A stretch of DNA of 64,000 bases from an uncultured Eubacteriales bacterium (GTDB lineage Bacteria; Bacillota; Clostridia; Christensenellales; Aristaeellaceae). Under the pieces are notes generated by a model, which saw only the letters and a program-made list of their open reading frames with translations, did not search any database and was not told where the DNA came from. Below, one piece after another: positions 34,196 to 42,537 of the stretch. Position 1 is the stretch's first letter, and each line of letters begins with the position of its first letter. The DNA is taken from positions 1 to 64,000 of the forward strand of contig CADBCY010000004.1 in the NCBI GenBank assembly GCA_902793325.1, read 5' to 3'. A program made the position numbers and the translations under genes.

Positions 34196-34861
34196 ATGAC
34201 CCTGCGCGAAAAGCTGGTCGCCCTGAAAACCGAAAACGGTTTGACTACCGACGACCTCTCCCGCCGCTCCGGGGTCCCCAAGGGCACGCTGAACAAGCTG
34301 CTCAACGGCGAGACCCGCAACCCCACCATCGCCACGCTGGCGCGCCTGGCGGACGCGCTGAACTGCCCGCTGGCCGCCCTGTCCACGCTGTCCGCCGAAT
34401 CCCCCGCGGCGCGCCCCGAGGACATCCCGGGCGTGTTCCGGCTGGGGCAGGTCCGGAACGCCGACCAGCTCGTGCCCATCCGTCGCCGGCGGATCCCGCT
34501 GCTGGGGGAGATCGCCGCCGGGCGGCCCATCTACGCCGAGGAGAGCTTCGACGTGGCCGAGTGCGACAGCGACATGCACTGCGACTTCGCGCTGCGGGTC
34601 CACGGCGACAGCATGATCGGCGCGCGCATCCACAACGGCGACATCGTGTTCATACGCGCCCAGGACGACGTGGACGACGGCCAGATCGCCGCGGTCATCG
34701 TCGACGACGAGGCCACGCTGAAGCGGGTCTACCACGTCCGCAACGGCCTGCAGCTCCTCTCCGAGAACCCCAAATACCCGCCCATGGTGTTCACGCTGGA
34801 GGAGTACGGCAGCATCCGCATCCTCGGCCGCGCCGTGGGCTTCCAGAGCGCGCTGAACTGA
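34196..34861 (+). CDS. LexA/CI-type phage repressor (XRE HTH plus S24 self-cleavage domain)
   Basis: This 221-residue repressor starts at ATG 34196 behind AGGGAGGTG; the longer frame to 34070 has no such site. Residues 5-60 are an XRE helix-turn-helix (GLTTDDLSRRSGVPKGTLNKLLNGE). The C-terminal S24 domain has the Ala-Gly cleavage site (A108-G109 in EIAAGRP), nucleophile S139 (HGDSMIG) and general base K176 (EATLKRVY). All catalytic residues are present, so RecA-stimulated self-cleavage after DNA damage should derepress the divergent activator gene. Its likely binding sites are the ACCG-N4-CGGT dyads. A strong terminator follows. Confidence 0.9.
   Translation: MTLREKLVALKTENGLTTDDLSRRSGVPKGTLNKLLNGETRNPTIATLARLADALNCPLAALSTLSAESPAARPEDIPGVFRLGQVRNADQLVPIRRRRIPLLGEIAAGRPIYAEESFDVAECDSDMHCDFALRVHGDSMIGARIHNGDIVFIRAQDDVDDGQIAAVIVDDEATLKRVYHVRNGLQLLSENPKYPPMVFTLEEYGSIRILGRAVGFQSALN
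34229..34240. promoter_or_regulatory. Operator O4 inside the repressor gene (ACCGAAAACGGT)
   Basis: A fourth ACCG-N4-CGGT dyad occurs within codons 12-15 of the repressor gene. It could act as a distal site for looping or autoregulation, or be chance within coding sequence. Confidence 0.5.
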
Positions 34862-34882
34862 GCCCCCTCCCCCTCCGAAGCG

Positions 34883-34927
34883 CAATGAAGCGCGGGGGCG
34901 ACTCTTGGTCGCTCCCGCGCTTCATTG
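34883..34927. terminator. Bidirectional terminator bounding the phage-like locus
   Basis: A nearly perfect 20-bp stem with a 5-base loop (TCTTG) lies between the repressor (plus) and the foldase gene (minus). It is followed by TT on the plus strand and serves both. Confidence 0.8.
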
Positions 34928-34950
34928 TTCTGATGAATACCAAACAGCGC

Positions 34951-36462
34951 TTACTGCAGGCGCTCCGGATAATACTTCACGTTGGCCTTGCTGAGCAGGT
35001 CGTTCACGTAGTCCTCGTAGTACTCGTCGCGGCGGATCTCCAGCAGGTCGTCCTTCACGGCGTCCTGCACGTCCTCCAGCGGGATGGCCCCGGGCGCTAC
35101 GTCGCCGATGTACTGCACCAGGTGCAGGCCCAGCGTGCTGCGCACGGGCACGGAGACCTGGCCCGGCCGCTCCAGCATCATGGCGCCCTGCACGTACTCG
35201 TCGGAGTTGATGAAGGAATCGCTGTTGATGTAGTAGCCCTGGCTGCGCATCGGCTCGTTCTTCAGGAACTCGCTGCAGCCGTACTCATCCATCAGCGCGG
35301 AGAAGTCCTCGCCGCTGTTCAGCTTTTCCACGGCCTCCTGCGCACGGGTCTCCAACGGGGCGAACAGCCCGTTCAGCTGGTCGGCCATCGCCTCGTAGTT
35401 CTCGCCCGAGGCGTTGGGATCCATCACGGAGAGCTGCGCCATCAGCTCCTCGGCGGTACTGCCGTCGTTCTCGTCGTCAAACGCGATCTGGATGTCCCGC
35501 ACCGCGCGGAAGCCCTCGGGCACGTACACCACCGCGCTGCCGTAGAGGTGCGCGTAGAAGAAGTCGTCGGGCACGGCGTCGAAGTCCGCCTTCTGCTCCT
35601 CCAGCAGCTCCTCGTAGTGGGCCTTGACCTCCTCGTCGGTCACGGTCACGTCCTTCACCACGGCGTCGCGATACTTGTTCTCCAGCAGGTTTTCGCGCTG
35701 CTCCTCCTCCAGGGATTCCAGCGTAATGCCCTCGCTCTGCTTCAGGTAGTCCACCACCGCGGCGCGGATCTGCTCGTCGTTCATGCCGTCCTCGGCCACG
35801 ATCTCCCACGCGGCGCGCACGCTGTCCTCAAACTCCTCGGCGGCCGCGGCCTTGACCTTGGCCTCCTCCGCGTCGGTCAGCTTGTCCAGGCCCAGCTTCG
35901 CGGCGTCCTGGCGGCGCAGCTTCTCGCCCACCTGGCGCGCCAGCACCTCCTCCACGAGGCTGCTGCTGATCTCCTCGGTGTCGTAGCCGTCGAATATGGC
36001 GGTGGACAGCTCGTCGTTGTAGACGGGGATGAACTCGCTGCTCAGCAGCTCGCCGCCGTCGAACTCCGCCACCACCACGGGCTCCTGGTCCTCGGCCAGC
36101 ATGCCCTGCAGCATGCCCCGGTCGTCCCATACGCTGACGTCGTCGTCGTCATCCGCGTTGGAGGCGATGGCCGCCAGGCCGTCATCCTCGGCGTCGGTGC
36201 CCCAGGTCTCGGGCTTGTCGTGCTCCACGTCGTAGCCGATGGCGGTCAGTATGTTCTCCAGCTCCGTGTTGCGGGCTTCGGCGCGGTTCAGCTCCGCGCG
36301 GGTGGGATCGGCCTTGCGGGCGATGGCGAAACCGCCCAGCCCGCCGATGACCAGCGCCACCACCAGCAGCACCACCACCAACGCCGTCGGCACGCCCGGC
36401 GCGCGCCTGCGGCGCTTTTGCCCGGACTGCGGGCGCTTGCTTTGCTTCTTATCTTCAGACAT
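34951..36462 (-). CDS. Membrane-anchored SurA/PrsA-like foldase
   Basis: This protein of about 503 residues starts at ATG 36462 (RBS AGGAGG). A basic cytoplasmic head (KKQSKRPQSGQKRRRR) precedes one transmembrane segment (TALVVVLLVVALVIGGLGGFAIA, about 26-48). The external part has a SurA_N-like helical chaperone region (VVAEFDGGELLSSEFIPVYNDEL; SSSLVEEVLARQVGEKL) and a parvulin-like PPIase region (AVRDIQIAFDD, LNSGEDFSALMDEYG, VRSTLGLHLVQYIGD). Such proteins help exported proteins fold on the outer face of the membrane. Acidic composition is marked (a DDDDD run near residue 108). Whether the PPIase is active is uncertain. Confidence 0.8.
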   Translation of the reverse strand: MSEDKKQSKRPQSGQKRRRRAPGVPTALVVVLLVVALVIGGLGGFAIARKADPTRAELNRAEARNTELENILTAIGYDVEHDKPETWGTDAEDDGLAAIASNADDDDDVSVWDDRGMLQGMLAEDQEPVVVAEFDGGELLSSEFIPVYNDELSTAIFDGYDTEEISSSLVEEVLARQVGEKLRRQDAAKLGLDKLTDAEEAKVKAAAAEEFEDSVRAAWEIVAEDGMNDEQIRAAVVDYLKQSEGITLESLEEEQRENLLENKYRDAVVKDVTVTDEEVKAHYEELLEEQKADFDAVPDDFFYAHLYGSAVVYVPEGFRAVRDIQIAFDDENDGSTAEELMAQLSVMDPNASGENYEAMADQLNGLFAPLETRAQEAVEKLNSGEDFSALMDEYGCSEFLKNEPMRSQGYYINSDSFINSDEYVQGAMMLERPGQVSVPVRSTLGLHLVQYIGDVAPGAIPLEDVQDAVKDDLLEIRRDEYYEDYVNDLLSKANVKYYPERLQ

Positions 36463-36521
36463 GCGTTTATCCTCCTGTTTGATGCGGTCTGGAATCGCTT
36501 TGCGGATAATTCTACACATAC

Positions 36522-36530
36522 AGTATAACA
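36522..36530 (-). promoter_or_regulatory. Extended -10 promoter of the foldase gene
   Basis: On the minus strand TGTTATACT (36530-36522) is an extended -10 about 60 bases before the start codon; no clear -35 accompanies it. Confidence 0.5.
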
Positions 36531-36681
36531 TGTCCGCCCCGTTTTTCCTATTGAAGTTCGGAAAAACGCACAAAAAAAGCACAGCGCCGTCACAGTTCGC
36601 GGGGCCGGAGAAGTATAATAAATATGGATGGTTACGGCATTCAAGCCGCTTTTCCCCCTGCCCGTGAAAGGAATGACCCGC

Positions 36682-37725
36682 ATGTCCCAGAACCTTTCCC
36701 CCGCCTCGGCGCGGTTCCGCCGGCGCGCGCGGTACGAATTGGTGTTTGTGCTGCTGGTGGTCGCGCTGGCGGTGATCACGGTGCTGAACGTCAACATCGG
36801 CAGCGTGCCCATCCCCGTAGGGGAAATCGCGCGCATACTGCTCCGGCGGGCCACCGATTCCGCCCAGTACAGCATCATCTGGAAGATCCGCCTGCCCCGC
36901 ATCATGATGGCCATGCTGCTGGGCGGGGCGCTGTCGCTGTCCGGCTTCCTGCTGCAGACCTTCTTCGGCAACCCCATCGCCGGCCCCTTCGTGCTGGGCA
37001 TCTCCTCGGGCGCGAAGATGGTCGTGGCGCTGGTGATGATCTTCTTCCTCGACCGGCTGGGCCGGGTGTCCTCCTTCGCGCTGATCGTGGCGGCCTTCTT
37101 CGGGTCGCTGATGGCGGTGGGCTTCATACTGCTGCTGTCGAGGCGCCTGAAACACATGGCGGTGCTGCTGGTGGCGGGCATCATGATCGGCTACATCTGC
37201 AACGCCGTCACCGACTTCATCGTCACCTTCGCCGAGGACAGCGACATCGTGAACCTGCGCGGCTGGAGCCTGGGCAGCTTCTCCGGCATGAGCTGGGAGA
37301 ACGTGGGCGTGGCGGCGGCGCTGGTGCTGATCGCCGCGGCGCTGGTGTTCCTGCTGTCCAAGCCCATCGGCGCCTATCAACTGGGCGAGGCCTACGCGCA
37401 GAGCATGGGCGTGAACATCCGCGCCTTCCGCGCGGCGCTGATCGCGCTGTCCAGCGTGCTGTCCGCCACGGTCACGGCGTTCGCCGGGCCGATCTCCTTC
37501 GTGGGCATCGCGGTGCCCCACCTCATCAAGCGGGCGCTGAACACCTCCAAGCCCATCGTGGTCATCCCGGCCACGTTCCTCGGCGGGGCGGTGTTCTGCA
37601 TGGGCTGCGACCTCATCGCCCGCACCGCCTTCGCGCCGACGGAGCTGAACATCAGCACCGTCACCAGCGTGTTCGGCGCGCCGGTGGTCATCGCCATGAT
37701 GCTCAAGCGGCAGAAGGGACGGTGA
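36682..37725 (+). CDS. FecCD/BtuC-family ABC permease (siderophore, haem or cobalamin importer)
   Basis: This 347-residue membrane protein has about ten transmembrane segments. It shows FecCD-family motifs: IIWKIRLPRIMMAMLLGGALSLSGFLLQTFFGNPIAGPFVLG, SLGSFSGMSWENV and GPISFVGIAVPHLIKRAL. ATG 36682 (AAAGGA 9 bases before) is preferred over upstream ATGs. The family imports Fe-siderophores, haem or cobalamin. No substrate-binding protein gene is adjacent, so the binding protein must be encoded elsewhere. The ATPase gene overlaps its stop (GGTGA). A TATAAT at 36614-36619 may be its -10, but no good -35 is seen. Confidence 0.9.
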   Translation: MSQNLSPASARFRRRARYELVFVLLVVALAVITVLNVNIGSVPIPVGEIARILLRRATDSAQYSIIWKIRLPRIMMAMLLGGALSLSGFLLQTFFGNPIAGPFVLGISSGAKMVVALVMIFFLDRLGRVSSFALIVAAFFGSLMAVGFILLLSRRLKHMAVLLVAGIMIGYICNAVTDFIVTFAEDSDIVNLRGWSLGSFSGMSWENVGVAAALVLIAAALVFLLSKPIGAYQLGEAYAQSMGVNIRAFRAALIALSSVLSATVTAFAGPISFVGIAVPHLIKRALNTSKPIVVIPATFLGGAVFCMGCDLIARTAFAPTELNISTVTSVFGAPVVIAMMLKRQKGR

Positions 37726-38831
37726 GCGGCGTGAACAGGCGTTACTTCGTGACGGAGCGGCTCGCCGTGGGCTACGACGGCGTGCCGCTGATTCGGGACA
37801 TCGAAATCGAGATCGGCCAGGGCGAGATCGTCACGCTGATCGGCCCCAACGGCTCGGGCAAGTCCACCATCCTCAAGAGCATCACCCGCCAGTTGAAGAC
37901 GCTGTCGGGCCGGGTGCTGGTGGCCGGGGAAGAGCTGCAAAAGCTCAGCTACCGCGCGCTGTCGACCCGCATGGCGGTGGTGCTGACCGAGCGCATGAAG
38001 CCGGAGCTGATGACCTGCCGGGACATCGTGGCCACGGGCCGCTACCCCTACACCGGGCGGCTGGGCATACTGTCCGCCGCGGACGAGGCCAAGGTAGAGG
38101 AGGCCATGGCGGCGGTGCAGGTGGCGGAGCTCTCCGACCGGGATTTCAACGCCACCAGCGACGGCCAGCGCCAGCGCGTGCTGCTGGCCCGCGCCATCTG
38201 CCAGGAGCCGGAGATCATCATACTGGACGAGCCCACCTCCTTCCTGGACATCCGCCACAAGCTGCAACTGCTGAGCATCCTGCGCAGCATGGCGAAGGAA
38301 AAGGGCATCACGGTCATCATGTCCCTGCACGAGATCGACCTGGCGCAGAAGATCTCCGACCGGGTGCTGTGCGTGAAGGGCGACCACATCTCCCTGGCGG
38401 GGCGGCCCGAGGACATCTTCAGCGAAGCCGCCATCCGCGCGCTGTACGACATCAGCGCGGGCAGCTATGACCCGCTGTTCGGCTCCATCGAGCTGCCCCG
38501 GCCCGCGGGCGAACCCAGGACCTTCGTGCTGTCCGCCTGCGGCACGGGCATCCCCGTGTACCGGGCGATGCAAAAGGCCAACGAGCCCTTCGCCGCGGGC
38601 ATACTGTACGAGAACGACGTGGACTGCCGCCTGGCCCGCCAGCTTGCGAGCGAGGTGGTCACGGAGCGCCCCTTCGCGCCGATCGGCGACGCGGCCTTCG
38701 AGCGCGCCCTGGCGCTGATGGCGCGCTGTGAGCGCATCCTCGACGCCGGCGTCGCCCTCGGGGCGTGCAACCGCAGGATGGGCGAGCTGGTCGACCGCGC
38801 CCGGCAGATGCCGGGGTACGAAAAGGTGTAA
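37722..38831 (+). CDS. FecE/BtuD-type ABC ATPase with an additional C-terminal domain
   Basis: The protein has about 369 residues from GTG 37722 (GTG 37731 is an alternative). The first 245 residues are a FecE-type ATPase with Walker A GPNGSGKST, Walker B IIILDEPTSFLD and switch His MSLHEID. The signature is TSDGQRQR, a variant of LSGGQ known in this subfamily. Residues about 260-369 form an extra alpha/beta domain (TFVLSACGTGIPVYRAMQKANEPFAAGILYENDVD, LASEVVTERPFAPIGDAAFERAL), not part of ordinary BtuD/FecE proteins. A similar extension is found on clostridial cobalamin-type ATPases; its role is unknown, perhaps sensing. It pairs with the upstream permease. Confidence 0.87.
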   Translation: MSGVNRRYFVTERLAVGYDGVPLIRDIEIEIGQGEIVTLIGPNGSGKSTILKSITRQLKTLSGRVLVAGEELQKLSYRALSTRMAVVLTERMKPELMTCRDIVATGRYPYTGRLGILSAADEAKVEEAMAAVQVAELSDRDFNATSDGQRQRVLLARAICQEPEIIILDEPTSFLDIRHKLQLLSILRSMAKEKGITVIMSLHEIDLAQKISDRVLCVKGDHISLAGRPEDIFSEAAIRALYDISAGSYDPLFGSIELPRPAGEPRTFVLSACGTGIPVYRAMQKANEPFAAGILYENDVDCRLARQLASEVVTERPFAPIGDAAFERALALMARCERILDAGVALGACNRRMGELVDRARQMPGYEKV

Positions 38832-38836
38832 CGCGC

Positions 38837-38866
38837 TCCGAGAAACGATATTCCGAGAAACGATAT
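38837..38866 (+). repeat. 15-bp tandem repeat
   Basis: TCCGAGAAACGATAT occurs twice in direct succession between the ATPase stop and the terminator hairpin. Function unknown; probably a replication slippage product. Confidence 0.9.
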
Positions 38867-38870
38867 AAAA

Positions 38871-38902
38871 GAAACCGGACCCGCCACAACGGGTCCGGTT
38901 TC
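38871..38902. terminator. Bidirectional terminator
   Basis: A perfect 13-bp stem (GAAACCGGACCCG, 6-base loop) ends in TTTC on the plus strand and TTTC on the minus strand, between converging genes. Confidence 0.8.
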
Positions 38903-38913
38903 CTTCGTCGGGT

Positions 38914-39708
38914 TTATTCCTTCGGCGCGTCCTGCCCGTCGGTTTCGTCGGGCGTAGCCTGTTCCTTCGGCGCGTCCTGCCCGTCGGCGTCGTCGGGCAT
39001 GGCGTCGCCGGCGGCGCTGCGGAACTCCTCGCGGGCGTCCTGCAGGATGTCCTCCACGGTGTCGCACACCTCGCGGGCGGTCTCGTGCGCCTTCTCCGAG
39101 AGCGCCTTCGCGTGGGCGTCCAGCGCGTCCCGCATCTCCCCGGCGGAATCCTGCGCCTTCTCCGCGGCGGCCCTGGCGCGCGCGGCCAGCTCGTCCAGCC
39201 CCGTGGGCGCGGCGGGCTCCGCGGGCGCTTCCTCCGCGGGCGCGGCGGCCTGGGCCTGCTTCCGCTGGAAGAAGTCGTGCAGCGCGTCGCCGCCGGTGGA
39301 GGCCTTGCGCATCTGCTCCAACTGCGACTGTACCTGCCGGTCGATCTCGCCCTTCCAGTCGCGCTGAGGCTCCTGCGCGGCGGGCGGCTCGGAGGTCGCC
39401 GCGTCCCGGGCGGGGGCTTCGTCCGGCTTCTGCGCGCCGCGGCCCAGCCACTCCCCGGCCTTCACCAGCGTGTCGCCCACGCCGTCGCCCGCCTTCTCCA
39501 GCAGCTCCTTCGCGCCGCCGGAAGCCTTGCCCAGCGCCTCCCGCGCGTCGGCGGAAGCCTTGCCCAGCGCCTCCCGCGCGTCGGCGGCCGCCTTCTCCAC
39601 GCCGGGCTTCGCCTTCTCGAACGCATCCTTGGCGCCGTCCACGGCCTTTCCGCCCAGATCCTGGAGCTTGTCCATCGCCTTGTTCAGGCCGTCCATCAAT
39701 CCTGCCAT
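38914..39708 (-). CDS. LEA-like amphipathic repeat protein, unknown function
   Basis: This 264-residue highly charged protein has no signal peptide or membrane segment. Residues about 1-90 are 11-residue amphipathic helical repeats (ADAREALGKAS twice, then GGAKELLEKAG), resembling late-embryogenesis-abundant or apolipoprotein-like repeats. The middle is Pro/Ala-rich with a second helix block (DWKGEIDRQVQSQLEQMRKAS; LDELAARARAAAEKAQDSAGEMRDAL). The acidic tail contains a duplicated DGQDAPKE. Such proteins are intrinsically disordered and often protect proteins or membranes under stress, but no function is shown here. RBS AAGGAGGG, ATG 39708. Confidence 0.65.
   Translation of the reverse strand: MAGLMDGLNKAMDKLQDLGGKAVDGAKDAFEKAKPGVEKAAADAREALGKASADAREALGKASGGAKELLEKAGDGVGDTLVKAGEWLGRGAQKPDEAPARDAATSEPPAAQEPQRDWKGEIDRQVQSQLEQMRKASTGGDALHDFFQRKQAQAAAPAEEAPAEPAAPTGLDELAARARAAAEKAQDSAGEMRDALDAHAKALSEKAHETAREVCDTVEDILQDAREEFRSAAGDAMPDDADGQDAPKEQATPDETDGQDAPKE
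39521..39586 (-). repeat. 33-bp tandem repeat coding ADAREALGKAS
   Basis: Two identical 33-bp units (39521-39553 and 39554-39586) encode consecutive 11-residue helical repeats in the LEA-like protein. Confidence 0.9.
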
Positions 39709-39792
39709 AGGGATCCCTCCTTATCATATCATAATCCTGCCGCCCGGCCGCGCCGGGACTGTACTCGCGCATCATGGCGGGCGCCCGGCCCG

Positions 39793-40386
39793 TCACAGTT
39801 CGATCACGCACCGCTTGAAGGCGTTCACCACGGTGATCTCGCCGTATTTTCGCTCGCGCCGGAAGCCCACGGGCGCGTAGTTGGGGTGGACGTGGCCGTG
39901 CACCATGTAGCGGGGATGCCAGCGATCCATCAGCCGAAGGAAGCACTCGAAGCCCCGGTGGGGAAGGTCCTCCCCGTCGCCGAGGCCGCGGGCGGGGGCG
40001 TGGGTCACCAGGATGTCAAAGCCCCGGTGCCTGTGCAGCTTCCACCACAGCCTGCGGATGCGACGCGCCATCTGCCGCTCGGTGAACATGCAGGTCCCCT
40101 CCCGGTAGCGCATGCTGCCGCCCAGGCCCAGCACGCGCACGCCGTCGATCACGAAGATGTCGTCCTCGACGCACACGCAGCCCTCGGGGGGCCTTTGGTC
40201 GTAGCGCTCGTCGTGGTTGCCGCGCACGTACAGGATCGGCGCGTCGGTGAAGCAGGTGAGGAAGGACAGGTACTCCGCGGGCAGGTCGCCGCAGGAGATG
40301 ACGAGATCGACGCCCTCGAGCAGCCGCCGGTCCAGGTAATCCCACAGCGCCTTGTCCGCCTCGTCGGACAGCACCAGGATGCGCAC
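39793..40386 (-). CDS. Calcineurin-like metallophosphoesterase
   Basis: This 197-residue cytoplasmic phosphoesterase has a metal site that is nearly complete: SCGDLP (Asp), RGNHDE (Asn-His-Asp block), VTHAP (His) and GHVHPN (His-x-His). The usual first DxH motif is replaced by LSDEADKAL at the N-terminus, so the first metal His is altered, as in some small YfcE-like proteins. Substrates of this family range from cyclic nucleotides to phosphodiesters; none is indicated here. GTG 40386 follows GAGAGGGGGTGG. It appears to be transcribed behind the ParB-like/BMP gene, 45 bases upstream. Confidence 0.85.
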   Translation of the reverse strand: MRILVLSDEADKALWDYLDRRLLEGVDLVISCGDLPAEYLSFLTCFTDAPILYVRGNHDERYDQRPPEGCVCVEDDIFVIDGVRVLGLGGSMRYREGTCMFTERQMARRIRRLWWKLHRHRGFDILVTHAPARGLGDGEDLPHRGFECFLRLMDRWHPRYMVHGHVHPNYAPVGFRRERKYGEITVVNAFKRCVIEL

Positions 40387-40431
40387 GCCCCCACCCCCTC
40401 TCGCTTCGGTGAATCGAACGGGCCCGGCCGA

Positions 40432-42390
40432 TCAGAACTCATCCGCGCGCCAGCTGAAGCTGCCGGCGTCGGGGACGCCGATCTCCTTGATGCCCTGCAG
40501 CTCCACCAGGGCGCGGGCCTCGGGCTTGAGCTCCTCCGTGTCGGGGAAGCCGCCCACCACGTTGTCCACCAGCCAGTCCATGCGGATGACGTCGGCCGGC
40601 GAGAGCCGGCCCTCGCTGCCGCAGCGCTCGTTGCCCGCCTGGTCGAAGATCAGCCCCTCGAAGGGCCAGAACACGCCCTCGCGGATGAGCTCCTTGACCA
40701 TGTCGACCAGCCGCTGCAGGCCGGGGTCCAGGCGCTCGGTGGTCACGATGTCCAGCGCGTTCGAGGACAGGCCCCACCAGTAGTTGACCGCCTTCGCCGC
40801 CTCGCCGCCGTCGTCCTTCCAGTGGCCGTTCAGCACGCTGCGCACCAGCGATTCGTACAGCCGGCCCCAGTCGAACAGCGGCATGGCGATGCTGTTCTTG
40901 CGGCCCTCCTTCACGGTGTACAGGCCGTACTCGACGTCGTTGTAGCTGGGCGCGCCGACGTCGCGGCCGGAGATGATCTCCACACTGGGGTCGATGAAGG
41001 GGTTCTGGGGGTCGAAGTTCTCCCGGGTGGACCAGGACAGCACTACCTTGGCCCGGGGGTTGACCATGCGCGCGCCCAGGGCGAAGGCGTTGATGCTGGC
41101 GGTGACGCCGAAGATGGGGTAATCGCCGACGTAGCCGATGCGGTCGTTCTCCGACAGCGCCCCGGCGATCATGCCGATCAGGAACTTGGATTCGTAGATG
41201 CGCAGGTAGTAGGAGCGCACCCGGTGCCAGGACGCCAGCAGCGAGCAGTTCAGGATCTTGGCGTCCGGGTACTTCACCGACGCCTTCATCGCCGCGGACA
41301 GCATCACCGGCGAGGTGGTGAACACGATGCCCGCGCCGTCCGCGATCAGCCGCTCGATCTCGTCCTCGTACAGGGCGGGGTCCTCGCACACCCGCACCTC
41401 GGTTGCGACCTTGTCGCCCAGCGCGGATTCCAGCTCGATGCGGCCCAGGTCGTGCCAGTAGGTCCAGCCGGATTCGTCGGGCTGGCGGGCGTACAGGAAG
41501 CCCGCCTTCACCTTCGAGGGGCCGAACAGGCTGTTCATCAGCGTCGCGCCGCGCTTCAGCTCGTCCGGCTTCATCACCAGCGCCACGCTCTCGGGGCGGG
41601 CCGTCTTCTCGAATTCGCTCCACAGCGCCTTCAGCTCGCCGCGGATCTGCTGGTTGTACTTGCGCGGCGCGTCCTCGTAGCCGGTGGCCTCCAGGTAGAT
41701 CAGGAAGGCGTCGCCGGTGGTGGCGGGCAGGCTCCCGCCCTTCTGCGCCGCCTCCCGCGCCTTGTACTCCGCGCGGAAGCGCATGTAGGCGGCCTCGAAG
41801 TCCGTGCGCTCCTCGCTGGTCCAGCGCACGCCGGGGGTCTTGCCGGTGAGCGCGTACAGCCGCTGGCAGCTTCCGGGGCGGGAGAACCACAGGTAATTGA
41901 CGCCGGTGTCGGCGTAGAAGTCGATGAACTCGAAATAGGCGATGTTCTCGGGGTCGTCGGTGCGGGCGGGCACGGCGCGGGTGACGTCGGCCTCGATGGC
42001 CACGGCGTCCAGGTACTTCATCACGCTGACCCGCTTGTTGCCCTCGATCAGGTAGTAGCGGCCCATGTACTCCAGCGCCGTGACCGGCTGGCGCAGGCCG
42101 TCGGCGACCACGCTGTCGTAGAGCAGGTCCCACTTGCAGGAGAACTCGCTGCCGGGGTCCAGCAGGGGCATGAAGTTGGCGGCGAAGGCGTTGGTGCGGC
42201 CCTTGGACGCCGTGCCCGCCACCTTGTTCAGCGGGATCTGGATGAGCCCCAGCGGCACCCGGGCCAGGGCGTTCAGCGATTCGTCGATCTCCGCCAGCAC
42301 GGGCAGGAACGGGCTCTGGCCCTTCTGCATGCGGGCGCCGTATTCCCTGAGCGCCAGCTTTCGCGCGCGGGCATAGGCAGTATCGCTCAT
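40432..42390 (-). CDS. Cytoplasmic fusion of ParB-like domain and BMP/PnrA-type ligand-binding domain
   Basis: This 652-residue protein starts at ATG 42390 (RBS GGAGGT) and has no signal peptide. Residues about 85-145 contain a ParB/Srx-like segment: VADGLRQPVTALEYMGRYYLIEGNKRVSVMKYLDA. Residues about 285-560 follow the BMP/PnrA lipoprotein fold: KVKAGFLYARQPDESGWTYWHDLGRIELE, GIVFTTSPVMLSAAMKAS, YLRIYESKFLIGMIAGAL, GYVGDYPIFGVTASINAFALGARMVNP. The fold normally binds nucleosides outside the cell; here the protein should be cytoplasmic, so it may sense a nucleoside-like ligand. Similar long proteins occur in other clostridia, without known function. It is the last gene on this strand before the phosphoesterase. 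Confidence 0.8.
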   Translation of the reverse strand: MSDTAYARARKLALREYGARMQKGQSPFLPVLAEIDESLNALARVPLGLIQIPLNKVAGTASKGRTNAFAANFMPLLDPGSEFSCKWDLLYDSVVADGLRQPVTALEYMGRYYLIEGNKRVSVMKYLDAVAIEADVTRAVPARTDDPENIAYFEFIDFYADTGVNYLWFSRPGSCQRLYALTGKTPGVRWTSEERTDFEAAYMRFRAEYKAREAAQKGGSLPATTGDAFLIYLEATGYEDAPRKYNQQIRGELKALWSEFEKTARPESVALVMKPDELKRGATLMNSLFGPSKVKAGFLYARQPDESGWTYWHDLGRIELESALGDKVATEVRVCEDPALYEDEIERLIADGAGIVFTTSPVMLSAAMKASVKYPDAKILNCSLLASWHRVRSYYLRIYESKFLIGMIAGALSENDRIGYVGDYPIFGVTASINAFALGARMVNPRAKVVLSWSTRENFDPQNPFIDPSVEIISGRDVGAPSYNDVEYGLYTVKEGRKNSIAMPLFDWGRLYESLVRSVLNGHWKDDGGEAAKAVNYWWGLSSNALDIVTTERLDPGLQRLVDMVKELIREGVFWPFEGLIFDQAGNERCGSEGRLSPADVIRMDWLVDNVVGGFPDTEELKPEARALVELQGIKEIGVPDAGSFSWRADEF

Positions 42391-42537
42391 CTTATACCTC
42401 CATTCCCCTCCGTCATTGTGCGGAGAGCACAGTGGATGATTCTGGATACATGAAGGGTTTCCGCCCCTCATGGGTTCATGAGTTTACCTTCCCAAGGTTA
42501 AGTGCACCAGCGCGAAAGCGTTGAGATCCGATGGCGG

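Noticed and set aside
42484..42501. Inverted repeat TTACCTTCCCAAGGTTAA between the deacylase and BMP genes
   Set aside because: It is a short imperfect stem without a T-run; it could be a weak terminator or operator, but there is no support for either.
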